The notes under the pieces are model-generated. The model was not told the DNA's origin and searched no databases. It saw only the letters and a list, made by a program, of their open reading frames with translations. DNA of 64,000 nucleotides from Blastocladiella emersonii ATCC 22665 (taxonomy: Eukaryota > Blastocladiomycota > Blastocladiomycetes > Blastocladiales > Blastocladiaceae). Positions 10,417-22,514 of the stretch are shown here, one piece after another (position 1 is the stretch's first letter; each line of letters opens with the position of its first letter). Made by a program: the position numbers and the translations under genes. Where the stretch lies: positions 434,001-498,000 of the forward strand of contig JANHCV010000014.1 in assembly GCA_025594325.1 (NCBI GenBank), given 5' to 3'.

Positions 10417-12361
10417 ATGGCAGGAAAGAAGAATACGAAAGGTAATGGAACTTCCGGCAAGCACCGCGGCGCTGCTGTGCAACCGACTTCCGCGGGTCCC
10501 GCGGCCGATGCCCCGTCGCCGCCGCCCTTGACCTGCCGCTCGCGCATCTGCACCGAGGAGTCGGACGCCTTTCGACCCTACTCCGTTGCTCATCCGCGGG
10601 ACCTATTGATGCTCTTTGAAATCCCTACCACGGAGAACAAGACGGCCAACGACTCCCCCTTCCACGTCCTCGCAGTCGGATGCGGCGACCTCAGCGACGT
10701 CGCCCGCACGATTGACGACGCTTTCGAAAAGCACGTCGGGTCCGAGATTCACTTCTTGCTTAACGATATCCGCCCCGAGGTGCTTGCGCGCAACTTGCTC
10801 ATCCTACATGCGGTCACAGAGCGCGAATCGGTCGACGACAACACGATTACGCGCCTCGTCGCACAACTTTGGGACTCGCGCCTTATCGAACCCGACACCC
10901 GTGCATTCTGGGAGGACCAGATGCGTGCCTGCCTCAACCGCGACTGGACCGCTTCTTCCACGACCTCGCTCTCCGTTTTCGACACGGATACGTTGCGCGC
11001 CGTGCGCCATTGCTGGCAGTCGTGGCTCGACGTCGACTGGTCCGTCGAGACGCTTCTCGAGCACCGAGCTTGACCGCTCGCCGCTGCTCCACACGGCGCT
11101 AGCCGCATGCGCGACACGCTTGAGCTCGTCCTCGCTCAATACGTTAGCCTCGCACTTGGAGATCATGCTTGGTCCTCGGGACACTAACAATACCGCTCTC
11201 GTAGATCCACACATCACGTGTGCGATTGTGCCCAAACTCTTCTCGGCTTCCTTTGCAGCAGGCCGGCTCACTTGGTCTGGCGCCAAGCAGACTACGTCGC
11301 CGTCCGTTTCCATCCCGTCCGAGTTTTGGTCGAAACTGTTTCGTGCGATTCCCGGCAACTACATCGAGCTCGAAAATATGCTAATGCTTCACGGGTTGAT
11401 TGAAAGCCAAACCAGCGAGCAACATCTTTGCTTCGAGCTAAGCTTACCCCTTGGCAGTAGCGGCACCTCGTTGCCGCCCTCCGTTCTCAGCGCAGTGGTC
11501 GTACTTCAGGACGAGCAGTTTGAGTTCCGCTCCCTCGCGGTTGATTCGCCGCCATCAGACCCGCAATCCGTGCGCATCAGGCTGTTCTTGACCCAAGACA
11601 TTGCCCAACAGTTCGCTGCCGCTCCCGTCAGCGTCTACCGCCACTTTGTGACAATTCCTGGCGCTGCTTGCCCGCCCACCGAGCTGCTTGGTGGTCAGCC
11701 TTTTCCCCTGTCGACCGCGGCCGTGACGCGGGTCTCCACCGATTCTTTCCAGGCAACGGCCCGTGGCATCCTGGCGCGTCGCGAGCCACCGCCTGGAATG
11801 CCAACTGAATGGACACTTCCTGTCGCGCATGCTGTCGATTTTCCTGACTGGATTGAGCTTACGCTCACCATTCCGTTGCGCGAACGGAACACGATTATCA
11901 ACCAGTCAACGCCTCAATTTGAGCTACTAGAGCTTGGAGCGGCTGTGATCTCCGTTGGGAGCGATGGCTCCGTGCCTTATTGTCTTCCGTCACACGTTCT
12001 CGTTTCCGAGCTAATTGTGTTGCGCCAGCAACGCTCTGTGCGGCTTGTTCTCAAGCGAATTCTTGGCGCTTCTCATGTTGCATGCAGTCTTGCGCGAGGC
12101 ATTGATACTTTTGCTGGACCCGACCCCAATCGACTGGCTTTATATGCATCAGCTCGCAGCCACATCTCTAGCTCGGCCAGACGAGCTATCGCATTCCCCT
12201 CGACTGATCGGCACTTGAATGAGTTTATCCTCTTTATTTCGCTTGCTTCCTCGATCCATAAGGTCCCTCTCTCCGATGATCGCTTTCCACCCGAGTTTTA
12301 TGCACAGCTGCGACCGCAACTCCTCGAGAAAGTGATTCTCCCGCTTGCACCAGTCCTGTGA
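10417..12361 (+). pseudogene. DUF4470-domain protein, internally deleted copy (copy A)
   Basis: Reading from the ATG at 10417 gives 218 aa with the DUF4470 core: FRPYSVAHPRDLLML, then FHVLAVGCGDL, then FLLNDIRPEVLARNLLILHAV. The frame stops at 11071-11073. The C-terminal half continues in another frame from about 11075 to 12361 and matches the C-terminal half of copy B (18679-21774): CAIVPKLFSASFAAGRLTWSG here against GAIVPKLILGALAAGRITWSG there. About 300 residues present in copy B between these parts are missing. The 3' splice site that precedes this shared segment in copy B is conserved here (CACTAAC ... CTCGTAG). The copy therefore looks like a deletion derivative. DUF4470 proteins are of unknown function; the fold resembles methyltransferase-like domains. 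Confidence 0.7.
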
Positions 12362-12911
12362 ATACGGCTTTGGTGCAATGTCCCTGCTCCCTGCTCTTCT
12401 GCTTTCGCTAGTTCCTATAATACATGCAAATGTTGTCATCACATCACCGCGTCCCGCGTCGACCAGTGCGGCCGCCAGTCAATCCTTGCAATGCGCACGT
12501 GGAACTCGAAGCGCCCCAGACGACGCCTCAGACGGGCAAAGTACCAACAGTTGGAGCACCACAGTGCCTTGCTCGACTTGCGAGTCGGGCTGCCGTTGGC
12601 GAGCACCTTGATTGGACCCGTAATCGGTTGAAAATCATCAACGATGAGGCTTCGCAGGTGCGCTAGGCCGAAAGAAGAAGGTTCATCCGAGCGTTCATGG
12701 CGAGCGCGCGATTGACGCGTCAGTGGTGGCGACCTGTCAAACGTGTCAACTTGTCTCTCACGGCCCGACGCGTCGTCTCTAAAGCATCCATGAAGCAAAC
12801 GCGCAAGTACCTTGTATTTGCAAGGTACCCGTCACGACTCCGCCGTCGTCCAAGGTGCTTGGTAGGCGCAGTAGCGTGGCACTATCATTGTGCAGAGTGA
12901 AGGGGCAAGAG
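12362..12911. other. Intergenic holding direct-repeat copy 1
   Basis: 550 bp after copy A. It contains the 44-bp repeat annotated at 12731-12774 and two ACGCGT motifs. A 119-aa minus-strand open frame at 12439-12798 has no recognisable features. Confidence 0.4.
12731..12774 (+). repeat. Direct repeat copy 1
   Basis: A 29-bp core (GACCTGTCAAACG through TTGTCTCTC) is identical to 18525-18553, and similarity continues to the shared GACGCGTC. Weaker similarity extends about 40 bp upstream in both copies. The two copies lie in the same orientation, 5.8 kb apart. Confidence 0.85.
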
Positions 12912-12974
12912 TCAGCGAGTTGGTGAGGGTTGGGTGCTGACGCGCTCTCGCCGCGCTGCCGCCGCCAGGCAGGT

Positions 12975-13494
12975 ACTCCGACGGCCGTGACCAGCTTTGC
13001 GGCTATGACGGCCACAATCCCGCCGCGGCTGCGGCCGAGTCCACCGACCATCTTGTTCTCGCTCAGCAGCAGCCTGTCGCGCCTCCCGCAGAAGCGCAGC
13101 CCGCCGAGCCGCGTGTCTCGCGCGATCCGCCGCGCCCGTCCCTACCCCCGCGGGACGACGACGGCCACGATCTCGCCGCTGCTGCGGCGAACCTGTCGGC
13201 GTCCTCCTCATCTTCATCTTCATTGGCATCGGGACCGGCGGGCGGTCCCGGGCCTGCTTCGCGCCCGTCTCGCGCTGCTGCTGGCCTCGGATCGCGGCCC
13301 GAGTGGGCCCGAGGTCCGGGCGTGATCCTCGCGCGACGGCAGCCCACGCGAGCCGCGATATGGGCGCGAATGACTGCCGAAGCGAGAGCAAACTTGCCCG
13401 ATGTGTACATGCGCGGGGAGAGCCGCGTACCAGTACGACCGAGGCAAGCTCAAGGGGAGCTGCATCGGGCATTCGAGTGCGCTGCTCGTAGCTA
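12975..13494 (+). other. Candidate exon of an unrecognised low-complexity protein
   Basis: After a plausible 3' splice site (GTGCTGAC branch, then CCAGGCAG) one plus-strand frame stays open for about 170 codons with mostly G or C in third position. It contains Ala, Ser and Pro runs, an acidic RDDDGHDL patch, and the more ordinary stretch AAIWARMTAEARANLPD. It has no ATG of its own and no upstream exon I can join, and it ends at TAG near 13495. Long antisense frames here look like shadows. Confidence 0.25.
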
Positions 13495-14283
13495 GCGTCG
13501 AGTACGGCGGCGTCAGGGTCGGCGGGGCGGGCCAAAGTGGCGGTGAAGGCGCGAGCATAAGAACAGGAGGGACCGGGTTGAGATAACGGCGCGAGAGGCA
13601 GGGCAAGGTTACGGTGTCGAGAGAGCGGGTTGAAGGGCTCAGCAAGGCGGACAGCGCGCGGCAGTCGGATGGAGTGGTCGCCCGCGGCCGCTGTGCGAAG
13701 GGAGGGGAGGGGTGGGCGCGGGGCCGCCGGCGCTAAGTAGGCGGGCGGCGCCGTGCGCAGAAAATAGCCGCCAACGATGGGATTGGTGGCTGGGCACCAG
13801 TATGGCCCGGATCGGGCCACGATCTGGCCGCGAGCGCGAAGAAGCGACGCGAGCATGTGACGGTCAACATGAACGACGCGTCAACATCGCCGCCTCGCCG
13901 CCCGAGTTGGGCGCCCCATGCGCCCCTCCCATGAATTATTCGAAGCACATAACTTGCTGCAACATGCATACCGTCACTTCTTATATGCATCGATCTGCCC
14001 TCCGCGCGCATAACTTGAGGTCGACCGGCTGCCGTCCCGGCCCAGCGCGCTCAAAGAGAACGCCACGTACTTGACACTCGCAGCGAGCGAGACTCGCTTC
14101 CTCAATCGAATCGTACGTTATTCATGACCATCGCACTCGATCCTGCCCTTGGTGGACCCCACGATACTGCTCGAAGCGGCGTCAAGGTTTCCCAGCTCGG
14201 ACACCACTGCTTTTGTGCATGCTCACCAACCTCCTGCATCGTTTTTCGAACCGTCTAGGGCGTCGTTTTTTGTCCCTTCGGCA
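13495..14283. other. Intergenic before the carboxylase pseudogene
   Basis: About 790 bp. Nothing supportable; only short frames. Confidence 0.4.
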
Positions 14284-17200
14284 GCGCTGTGTACATCCGT
14301 ATGGTCGATCACTTCATCCCGGTCCCGGGCGACTTCACAACACCAACAGCAACTACGCCAACGTCGATCCGATCGTCGAGCTCGTCGAGTCGGCCGGCGT
14401 CGACGCCGTGCGGGCCGGCTGGGGCCACGCCTCCGAGAACCCGTGCCTGCCCAACTGCCTCGCCGAGAAGGGCATCGTCTTCATCGGCCCGCTTGGCAAC
14501 ACCATGCGCGCCCTCGGCAACAAGATTTCTTCCAACGTCCCCACCATGGGCTGGTCCGGCGACGGTCCCATCACCGACGCTTGCAACGCCAACGGCAAGA
14601 TTGACGTCCCCGAGGACCTTTACCTCGAGGCGTGCGTCACCGACGTCGAGCAGGCCATCGAGGTCGCTGATCGCGTGGGCTACCCGCTCATGGTACGCTG
14701 ATTCTGTATCTATCTGACGCGCAACTGACCAGCTCGCTCACACCACGGTTCCCTTACGACGTGACCAGCAACAAGTACTGCTTCCCCAAGCACAACCCGC
14801 GCCTGCAGGTCGAGTACCCGACCACCGAAATGGTGTCGGCCGCCAGCGTCCCCGCGGCGCAGCTGCAGGTCGCCATGGGCATCCCGCTGCACCGGATCCC
14901 GCGCATTCGTTCGCATGCTGTACGGGCTGCAGCCGCACACCACGTCCGAGATCGACCTCCACTTCGACCACCCGCAGTCGCTGACGATCCAGAGCGCAAG
15001 CCGACGCCAACGGGCCACGTCATCGCGTGCCGCACCACTGCCGAGAACCCGGACGCCGGGTTCAAGCCGTCGGCCGGGCACCTCGTCGAGCTCAACTTCT
15101 GGTTGCCAACGGCCGTGTGAGGCTGCTTCTCTGTGTCGGCCAACGGCGGGCTGCACGACTTTGCCGACTCGGAGTTTGGCCGTACGTGTTTTCACGTACG
15201 GCCACGACCGCCACTCGTCGCGCCGCAACATGATCATGACGCCCAAGGAGCTGCGCATCCGCGGCGACTTCCGCACGACCGTCGAGTACCTGATCACGCT
15301 GCTCGAGACGGACGAGTTCGCCAGCGACCACTTCTCGACCGAGTGGCTCGACGCACGCATCCAGCAGAAACTCACCAACACCGCCACCGCCAAACGGCCC
15401 GACCGCTGGGTCTTGGTCGTTACGGGCGCCGCCACCACGACCTACCTCGCCGCCGAGGACCAGAAGACCCAGTTCCTCAAGTCGCTCGGCAAGGGCCAGG
15501 TCCCAATGCATCAAGGACCAGTTCTCGACCTCGTTCATCCTCGACGGCGTGCGCTACGACATTGCCGTGACCCTCGCCGCCCGCGACCTGCTCGTCCTGC
15601 GCCTCAACGACTCGCACGTCGTGGTCCGCGCCCGCGCGCTCCCCGACGGAAGCGTCCTCGTCACCTACACGCAAAAGTCGTACGTCACTTACGCGTCCGA
15701 CGACTAGGCCGGTGACCGCCTATCCATCAATGGCCGCACCGCGGTCCTCGACCAGAAGACGGAACCAACGCAGCTGCGGTCGCCGTCGCCCGGCAAGCTC
15801 GTGCGCTGGCTCATCCCCGACGCCGGCCACGTCGACGCGGGCCAGGCGTTCGCCAAGATCGAGGTCATGAGGATGATCATGCTGCTCGTCGCCACCAACG
15901 CCGGCACCCTCGCGCCCGGCCGCAAGCAGCCTGGCTCGCCCATCGCCGCCGGCGAGATCCTCGTTGTCCTCGAGCTCGACGACGTGTCGCAGGTCAAGCC
16001 CGCCGAGGTCTGCGCCGAACCGTTCCTGTTTTTGATCGCCCGCTCGACGTCGTCGGTCTCGTTCCTCTTGGCCGCCACCGCCGCGTCCGCGGCCTCGGCC
16101 GTCGTCGTCGGTAAGGCCAACAAGGCGCACCAAGGGCACCTTGACCTGCAGCAGGTGCTCGACCAGGCCGTTGACGGGTTCGAGAAGGTATAGCCCATCG
16201 CGTCGCTCCTGGCCGCGTGCCTCGACGTGATCCACCGCCCCGAGCTGCCGTTTCTCCACACGGCGCAGGTCCTCGGCAGCTACCACGGACGGTTGCCCAA
16301 CGGGCTCGAGGACAAGCTGCTGGACCTCGTGTCGCCCGCGTCGCCCGCGTCGACCGACACGCCGCTCCCCGCCGCCGAGCTGCTCGCGCTCCTCGCCACG
16401 ATCTTCGACCAGGCGGCCATCGCGCCGATCCTCGAGGTCGTCCGCAAGTACGAGGCGGGCGCCGACGCGCACGCCATCGCCAAGCTGAACCGCCTGGTCC
16501 GCTAGTTCCACGCGTCCGAGTCGCCGTTCATGTTGGGCGGCGACGCCGTGCACACCGAGAAGACGGTGCTCGAGCTCCGCACCCGCATGGAGCCCGAGGC
16601 GCTCTACTGGACGTGCTTCTCGCGGTCGCGCGCCGCGTGGAATGGTAAGGCGATCGGGGCCGTCCTCAACCTCGTCGCCGCCCAGCGCTCGGTCCTCGCT
16701 CGCTCGCCCAACGTCCAGAAGCTGTGCACGGCGCTCCACCAGCTCGCCGAGCTCGGCAGTGCCCCCGCTGTTTCGGTCGCGGCCAAGACCAAGGGCGCGC
16801 AGTCGGTCCAGCTCCGCGCTCGCGCCGTGCTCATTGCGCGATGCAGCTGCCCGGGTTCGACGAGCGGTACCGCCAGTTCTGTGACGTGACGCGCGCCGTC
16901 GCGGGGCTGCTTGAGGCGTCGCCCGCCGCGCACGAGGAGGCCATGAACCTGATCAACTCGCCCTTCTTGATCTTCGGCGTGCTGCCCTCGCTCTTCTACG
17001 AGAACGACGTGCCCACCGTCGACCGCCTCATCGCCCTCGACATGTACGTGCGCCGCGCCTGCAACACGTGCCGCGTCCACGCCGTCAATATGCACGACGC
17101 GTCCCCGTCCCGCTCGTCGAGTGGCACCTCCAGTTCTCCGCTTACGACCTCGGGATCGGCAACGCGTCGGCCGCCGCCGCCGGCGGGTCCGCCTACGACA

Positions 17201-18480
17201 ACCCGCGCACGGCGTCGGTCTCGGACATGACGCTCATGATCAAGCGCGGCGACCTCGGGCCCGTCCGCGTCGGCGTCATGGCCGCCGTCCGCGACGCCGC
17301 CGAGCTCCAGCAGCACCTGCCCGCGATCCTCGCGCTGTTCCCGCAGGTCGTGGCCAAGAAGCTCGGCCGCACCGAGCCGTGGCACGCGCTCAACGTCGCG
17401 GTCGAGGTGCCCGCGGCCAACGCCGAGGACGACGAGGCTCACGGCGCCGACGCCGGCGCACCGCTGTCGTTGCTGTTCGGGTCGCTGCTCGCGTCGTCGA
17501 CGGCGGTGCTCCGGTCGCGCGGGATTCGCCACGTCACTATGATCGTGTACCGCAAGGGTCAGTATCCGCGGTACTTCACGTTCCGCGAGCGGCTCGCGTT
17601 CGGCGAGGACGCGACAATCCGCAACATCGAGCCGTCGCACGCGTTCCAGCTCGAGCTGTACCGCCTCGCGCGCTTCAACGTCGTGTCCTTCGCCACGCCC
17701 ACCAACCGCAGGATCCATGCCTACCACGCCGTCGGCAAGGACAACGCGCTCGACTCGCGCTTTTTCGTGCGCGCCCTCGTCCGCCCCGGCCGCCTCACGC
17801 CCGGCGCCGGGCAGCGGTCGACGGTCGAGTACCTCACGGCCGAGACCGACGAGATCTTCGCCGACGGGCTCAACGCGCACGAGATCGCGCTCGAGCTCGT
17901 AACCAAGCAGTTTACGCGGGGTAACCGCACCTCGTGCGGCCCGCCGGCAACCTCGTCGACGCCGTCGAGCTCGTCTTCGGAGAGGACGGCGCCCTGCGCA
18001 AGGCCACCCGCCCCTATCGGCTCCAACACGTGCGGCATGGTCGCGTGGCCCATCGAGATGAAGACGCCCGAGTGCCCGCGCGGCCGGTCCATGGTTCTGA
18101 TCGCCAACGATATCACCTTCGTCATCGGCTCGTTCGCTCCGCAGGGGGAGGACGTGGTAGCTGCCGCGTCCAAGCTCTCCCGCGAGCTCGGCGTCCCGCA
18201 CATCTACGTGTCCGCCAGCTCGGGCGCCTGCATCGGCCTCGCCAACAAGGTTCTCGCCGCGTACCGCATCGCGTGGATCGACCCGTGCTACCCCGCCCTC
18301 GGGTTCAAGTACCTGTACCTCATGCCTGAGGACCGCAAGCGGCTGCGCGACTCGGTCACCATCGAGCGCGTCGTTGACAACATGACGGGCGAGACGCACA
18401 TGCGCATCGTCAACATGATCGGCACCAAGAATGGGCTCGGCGTCAAGCACCTCATGCGCTCGGGCCTGATTGCCAGCAGT
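14284..18480 (+). pseudogene. Acetyl-CoA carboxylase pseudogene (multiply frameshifted and deleted)
   Basis: Fragments in collinear order but shifting frames match eukaryotic acetyl-CoA carboxylase. Biotin carboxylase parts are VYIRMVDHF, VRAGWGHASENPCLPN near 14400, FIGPLGNTMRALGNKISS, and NPRLQVEYPTTEMVSA near 14800, with the ATP-grasp centre deleted. LHDFADSEFG and RIRGDFRTTVEYLITLLET follow. The biotinyl segment TQLRSPSPGKLVRW leads to EVMRM, where the biotin-accepting lysine of EVMKM is arginine (codon 15870-15872). Central-domain remnants span 16190-17930. The carboxyltransferase piece is MKTPECPRGRSMVLIANDI, and its SGARIG loop reads SGACIG. In-frame stops lie near 15705, 16191 and 16503. 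One old intron (GTACGC to ACCAG) is visible near 14696-14732. The cytosolic enzyme makes malonyl-CoA; this copy cannot. A functional copy must exist elsewhere if the organism makes fatty acids. Confidence 0.92.
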
Positions 18481-18524
18481 ACGTTTTCTTCAGGCGTTCG
18501 TGGCAGGGCGCGTCGGGTGGCGAC

Positions 18525-18568
18525 GACCTGTCAAACGTGTCAACTTGTCTCTCCACGGTCGACGCGTC
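18525..18568 (+). repeat. Direct repeat copy 2
   Basis: Partner of 12731-12774 with the same 29-bp core and the same GACGCGTC end. It lies about 45 bp past the last recognisable carboxylase sequence. Confidence 0.85.
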
Positions 18569-18678
18569 AACTCCACCGCACGAATTGCACGAAAATGAAG
18601 CGAGTGCACAATAAAAATGGATAAAAAACTACTAGCAACAACAAGAAAAGGAAAGGAAGAATTCAATGAGATAGGGCA

Positions 18679-21600
18679 TTAGTGGCGCACTGGGTGGAGG
18701 GGCAGAAGCAACGAGTCCATGAGGTTTGGGCGGAGCCGCGCGTAGAAATCGGCTGGAAAGCGAGAGTCCGATGCCGGAACGACCAAGCCCGGAGAAGTGA
18801 GGGCATTAACCAGACAAAGATCACGAAAGAAACTATCGCTAGATGCCATCGTGACCGTCCGCATCGCCGAGGCAGGGATTTGGTCCCGCGCGGTCGCAAG
18901 CAGATTCAAGATATCGGGGGTGGCCCTATCATAGTTGTTCAAGCCAAAATCGGGCACGAAAGGAAGAGCGCATTTGAGGGCCGGCGTCGGTGCGAGTCCA
19001 GGGCCCGCTGGGGAAACTAGCATCAGCCCGTGTGGAATCAAGACAGAGAGCACGTTTCCGTTTTCGCCTGAGCGGAATTCAATCAGCTGCGTGGCCGGGT
19101 CCGCCGCAAACGCAAAGATGGCCTGGTTTGTTTCGATGGCAAGCTTCGCAAGAGCATGGGCCTCGGATCCCGCAAAGGCATCGCCGATCTCGGTCGCGGC
19201 GACCTGGTCAAGTGCGAGCTGCATAGGGAGCGCCCCCGCGAGGTATGGCTTGCCGTACCCATATCTCGGAGGCGCACGAAAGACGGCGCTGGAAAATAGC
19301 GCGGCACCAGAGATCCGTTTCAGAACAAGTAGTACTGAACGTTTTTCGCGCGAAACAATGACGTCGGTGATCTTGACGTTCGACGCAAGAAAGTAATAGT
19401 CGTCCAAAAGCTTTTTGCCAACCGAAATGGTCGCCGCGCCATAAGCAGGCTGGTTGCCCGGCTTGGGACTCGAGAGTTTCTCGCGCTTTGGAAGAGCGAG
19501 AGTAAGCTCGATGCGGTCACCAAGGTCGGCAGCATGCGTGGCAGGCAATGCCACTTCCAGCGATCGCGCGCCGTGCGGTGGCTCGCGGCGTGACAGAATG
19601 CCACGGGCCATCGCATGGAAAGTGTCAGTGGGGATCCGCGTCATGGTCGCCGATGAGAGCGGAACAGGCCCACAGCCAAGAAGCTCGCTAGGCGGGCAAG
19701 CGATACGGGGTTCCGCCGCAAAGTCGCGGTAGAAGCTGACCGATGCGCTGGCGAAGCGGTCGGCGAGATGCTGCGCCAAGTAAAGCTTGACGCGCACAGA
19801 TCGAAGCTCAGTTGGCAACGGGTCGACCAGGAGCGACCGAAACCAGGTTGGCTTCTCGCGAAGCATGAGTTGAGCCGCCAAGAATGACGGGGGCTTTGCG
19901 GTGCCGTCTCTGGCAAGCGGCAAGACGAACTCGAAGCAGTAGTGTTGCTTTGTCGTTCCGCCCTCAGAAAGCCCGTAAAGCGAAGCCGTATTCGTCGCTT
20001 CGATGCGGTTGCGAGGCGCAGAGTCAAGAAGTTTCGGCCACAAGTCGGATGGGAAGGCTGTGGAGAGGGACGTGGGCTGCTTGGCGCCCGACCAAGTGAT
20101 CCGGCCTGCTGCAAGCGCGCCCAGAATAAGCTTTGGAACTATTGCGCCGGTGCTGTGCGGAGCGACTACATTGGTTGAACCGCGATGTCAACAACGCGAG
20201 CATGGCTTCGTGGTACGAGACCGACGTACCGAGCGGGAACGAGTCAAAATGAGCACCACAGCTGGCCAACGCATCGACAAGAAAGGTCGACTTTTCCAGC
20301 GAGATGGGAACCGTCGGGGGCATCAGACGGTAAAAGGTCAAGTACTCGATAGGCCGATGGATGGACTCGTCCAACGGGAGAAAATTTGTCAACAGGTTGT
20401 ACCAGTGCTCGTCCGCGGGCAGCTCGAGAAGCCCTACCCCAAGAAATGTAGTCAACGCTTCAGTGGGAAGCCCAACAACGGAAGTCAAGTATTCCACAGC
20501 CGAGGAAGCAATTTGCGCGACCCGAGCCGAATAGGTTAAGATCAGCGGTTTTTCAATCGAATAGCGATAGGGATGCTTAAGTAGCGGAGAATCGTGGATG
20601 AGCAAATTGAGGAGGCCAACCGAGTCCTGGAGATTGTTCGTGTCCACGATGTCAAAGCGCTGTCGTTGGTCAGCAGCAAGTACCTCCATGAACTGAAGAG
20701 AATGACCGACTGCAACCAAGAGTCGGTGGCGGGGGTTCGCATCGTGACAAAAACCAGCTCGAAGCGCCGTGGCCCAATCCCAAATTTCGCCAAACAAGCC
20801 CGAGTCAGGCGATTCGGTTGTGACATAAATGTCGAGCGACTCGAACGGGAGCGTGAGATTAGGCACGGCGTAGTACACAGTACCGTCAGCGCGAGCTAGA
20901 AGGAAGGTTGGGTTGACGACAGCCGTGGGGATGGAGGTGGGATCGACGGTAAAAGTTTGGTCGGCGGCGTGACGTTCCGCCGTGCACGCAATCCGGCTCG
21001 CGCGCGCTCGCGTCAGGTGCTTGCCGAAGCGGGCCTGGTTGCGCTCCACATAAGCCTGCGCAAGCTGCCTTGCGGTCGATTCGCGAATGGCCGGGTCCCG
21101 GTGCGACTTGAGGTACCGCGCCCGGTGCTCGTGGAGCGTCTCGACGGACCAGTCGACGTTGAGCCAAGACTGCCAGCAGTGGCTCACGTCACGGATAGTA
21201 GCCGCGTCGAACATGGAGAGCGAGGTCGTGAACGAGGCGGACCAGTCGCGGTTGAGGCAGGCGCGCATCTGGTCTTCCCAGAAAGCGCGGGTGCCAGGAT
21301 CGAGCAGAAGCGAGAACCAAAGCTGCGCGACGTGGCGTGCGAGAGTCTCGTCGACAAAGGCGCTCGTGGAGACGGCGTGAAGGATAAGCAGGTTGCGCGC
21401 GAGCACCTCGGGACGAATATCGTTTAGCAAGAAGAAAAACTCGGAGATGCCTTCATTGGCTTGGGCCTCCTTCAGAGAAAGGTCGCGGAGGTCGCTGCAT
21501 CCAAGCATCAACACGCTCTGGCCGATGTTCGGGCCGTCCGGTTTCCGATTTTTTCGAGGTCAACTTGGTGATACATCAAAAGGTCACGCGGGTGGGCGGT

Positions 21601-21774
21601 GCTGTAGGGACGAAAAACATCCGACTGCTCGTCGCAGATCCGCGACGGGCAGGTCAAGGCGGGCGGGGCGAACTGACTGACGCCGAGCTCAGGACCCACG
21701 GGCGAGTCCTGCCTAGCCGTTACACGGCCGTTGCCGGAAGTTCCATTAGTTTTCGTTTTCCTTTTCGTGCCCAT
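18679..21774 (-). CDS. DUF4470-domain protein (copy B, intact model)
   Basis: Minus-strand model: exons 21774-21565, 21517-20230 and 20165-18679, giving 994 aa. The N-terminus has a basic, low-complexity start, then FRPYSTAHPRDLLM, VLMLGCSDLRDL and FFLLNDIRPEVLARNLLILHAV, the DUF4470 signature. The RAFWEDQMRACLNRDW segment is nearly identical in copy A. The second intron (64 nt) has GTACGT and TGTAG and restores the frame exactly. The first (47 nt, GTTGAC to GGCCAG) is shorter and weaker than other introns here, so a one-base frameshift near 21540 is the alternative. Function is unknown; DUF4470 occurs in fungal families and in ciliary assembly factor DNAAF3, but no ciliary role can be inferred here. 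Confidence 0.7.
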
Positions 21775-22514
21775 GATTCATCGCAAGGAACGGGGATACG
21801 GTGCGGGCGGTGGCGAAGTGAGGCGTCTCGGGCGTCTCGGGCTGTGGCGCCTGCCTGCCAAACCCATCATCATGTCTCGCGTGGCGCATCGCGTCGCGAT
21901 GCCGGGCGGTTCGCCACGTCCGGCCTTGCGACCTGCAGCAGTGGGTATGCGATAAGCTCTAAATGTGGCACAATACACTAACCACGCGTATTAGACGTGG
22001 CACGGTGCGTCGGAGCTCGAAGCACGCAACGCGACGCGACTGAACGTGTAAATGTCACCATGCAGTAGACCGCAACGAGCTTTCAAATGGCCCTGATTTT
22101 TCACGAAGGCTTGAACTTCACCGTGTGGCTGGGACGTGCCCGTTGCGACTACAGCGCGTCCATTCACGCGAACTTCAACATCTTAACACTGCCGTTGAGC
22201 GCAAACCCCGTCAGCCGACCGCCTCACGGCGCAGATTTGGGCCGCGCCAAGACCTGATACCGAGCTGGACAAGTTTTACTAACCATATGCTCGTTCTTGA
22301 GCAGCGCTCTAGAACACGTTCATCGATATAGTCGCTCGCTCGCTCGCACAAACATGGCATCAAGTCCCCTCCGACTATGTCAAACGAGAAATTTTTTAAA
22401 AACGAAGGAAGCGAGGTCGCAAGAAATCAAGAAAATATGGCGAGATCCGTGCGCGTTACCAGCGACAACCGCGAGCTCACGTAACAACGTAACAACGTAA
22501 CAAGGCGATCACAT
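21775..22514. other. Intergenic between the DUF4470 and F-box-like genes
   Basis: 740 bp, locally AT-richer than its surroundings, with no gene. It contains a short GTAACAAC tandem array at 22481-22503. Confidence 0.5.
22481..22503 (+). repeat. 8-bp tandem repeat (GTAACAAC), 2.9 copies
   Basis: Three successive near-complete copies of GTAACAAC, just past the 3' end of the minus-strand F-box-like gene. Confidence 0.8.

Noticed and set aside
11040-11105. Intron (GTCCGT to GCTAG) to rescue DUF4470 copy A
   Set aside because: Copy B uses the homologous bases as coding sequence, and the resulting reading runs into a stop without joining the C-terminal half.
12912-13856. 314-codon minus-strand open frame
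   Set aside because: Arg and Pro rich, typical of an antisense shadow in GC-rich DNA, with no domain, promoter or splice context.
21518-21564. One-base frameshift in DUF4470 copy B
   Set aside because: A 47-nt GT-AG intron restores the frame and joins DLLM to VLMLGCSDL as the family expects. The frameshift is kept only as an alternative because the donor is weak.
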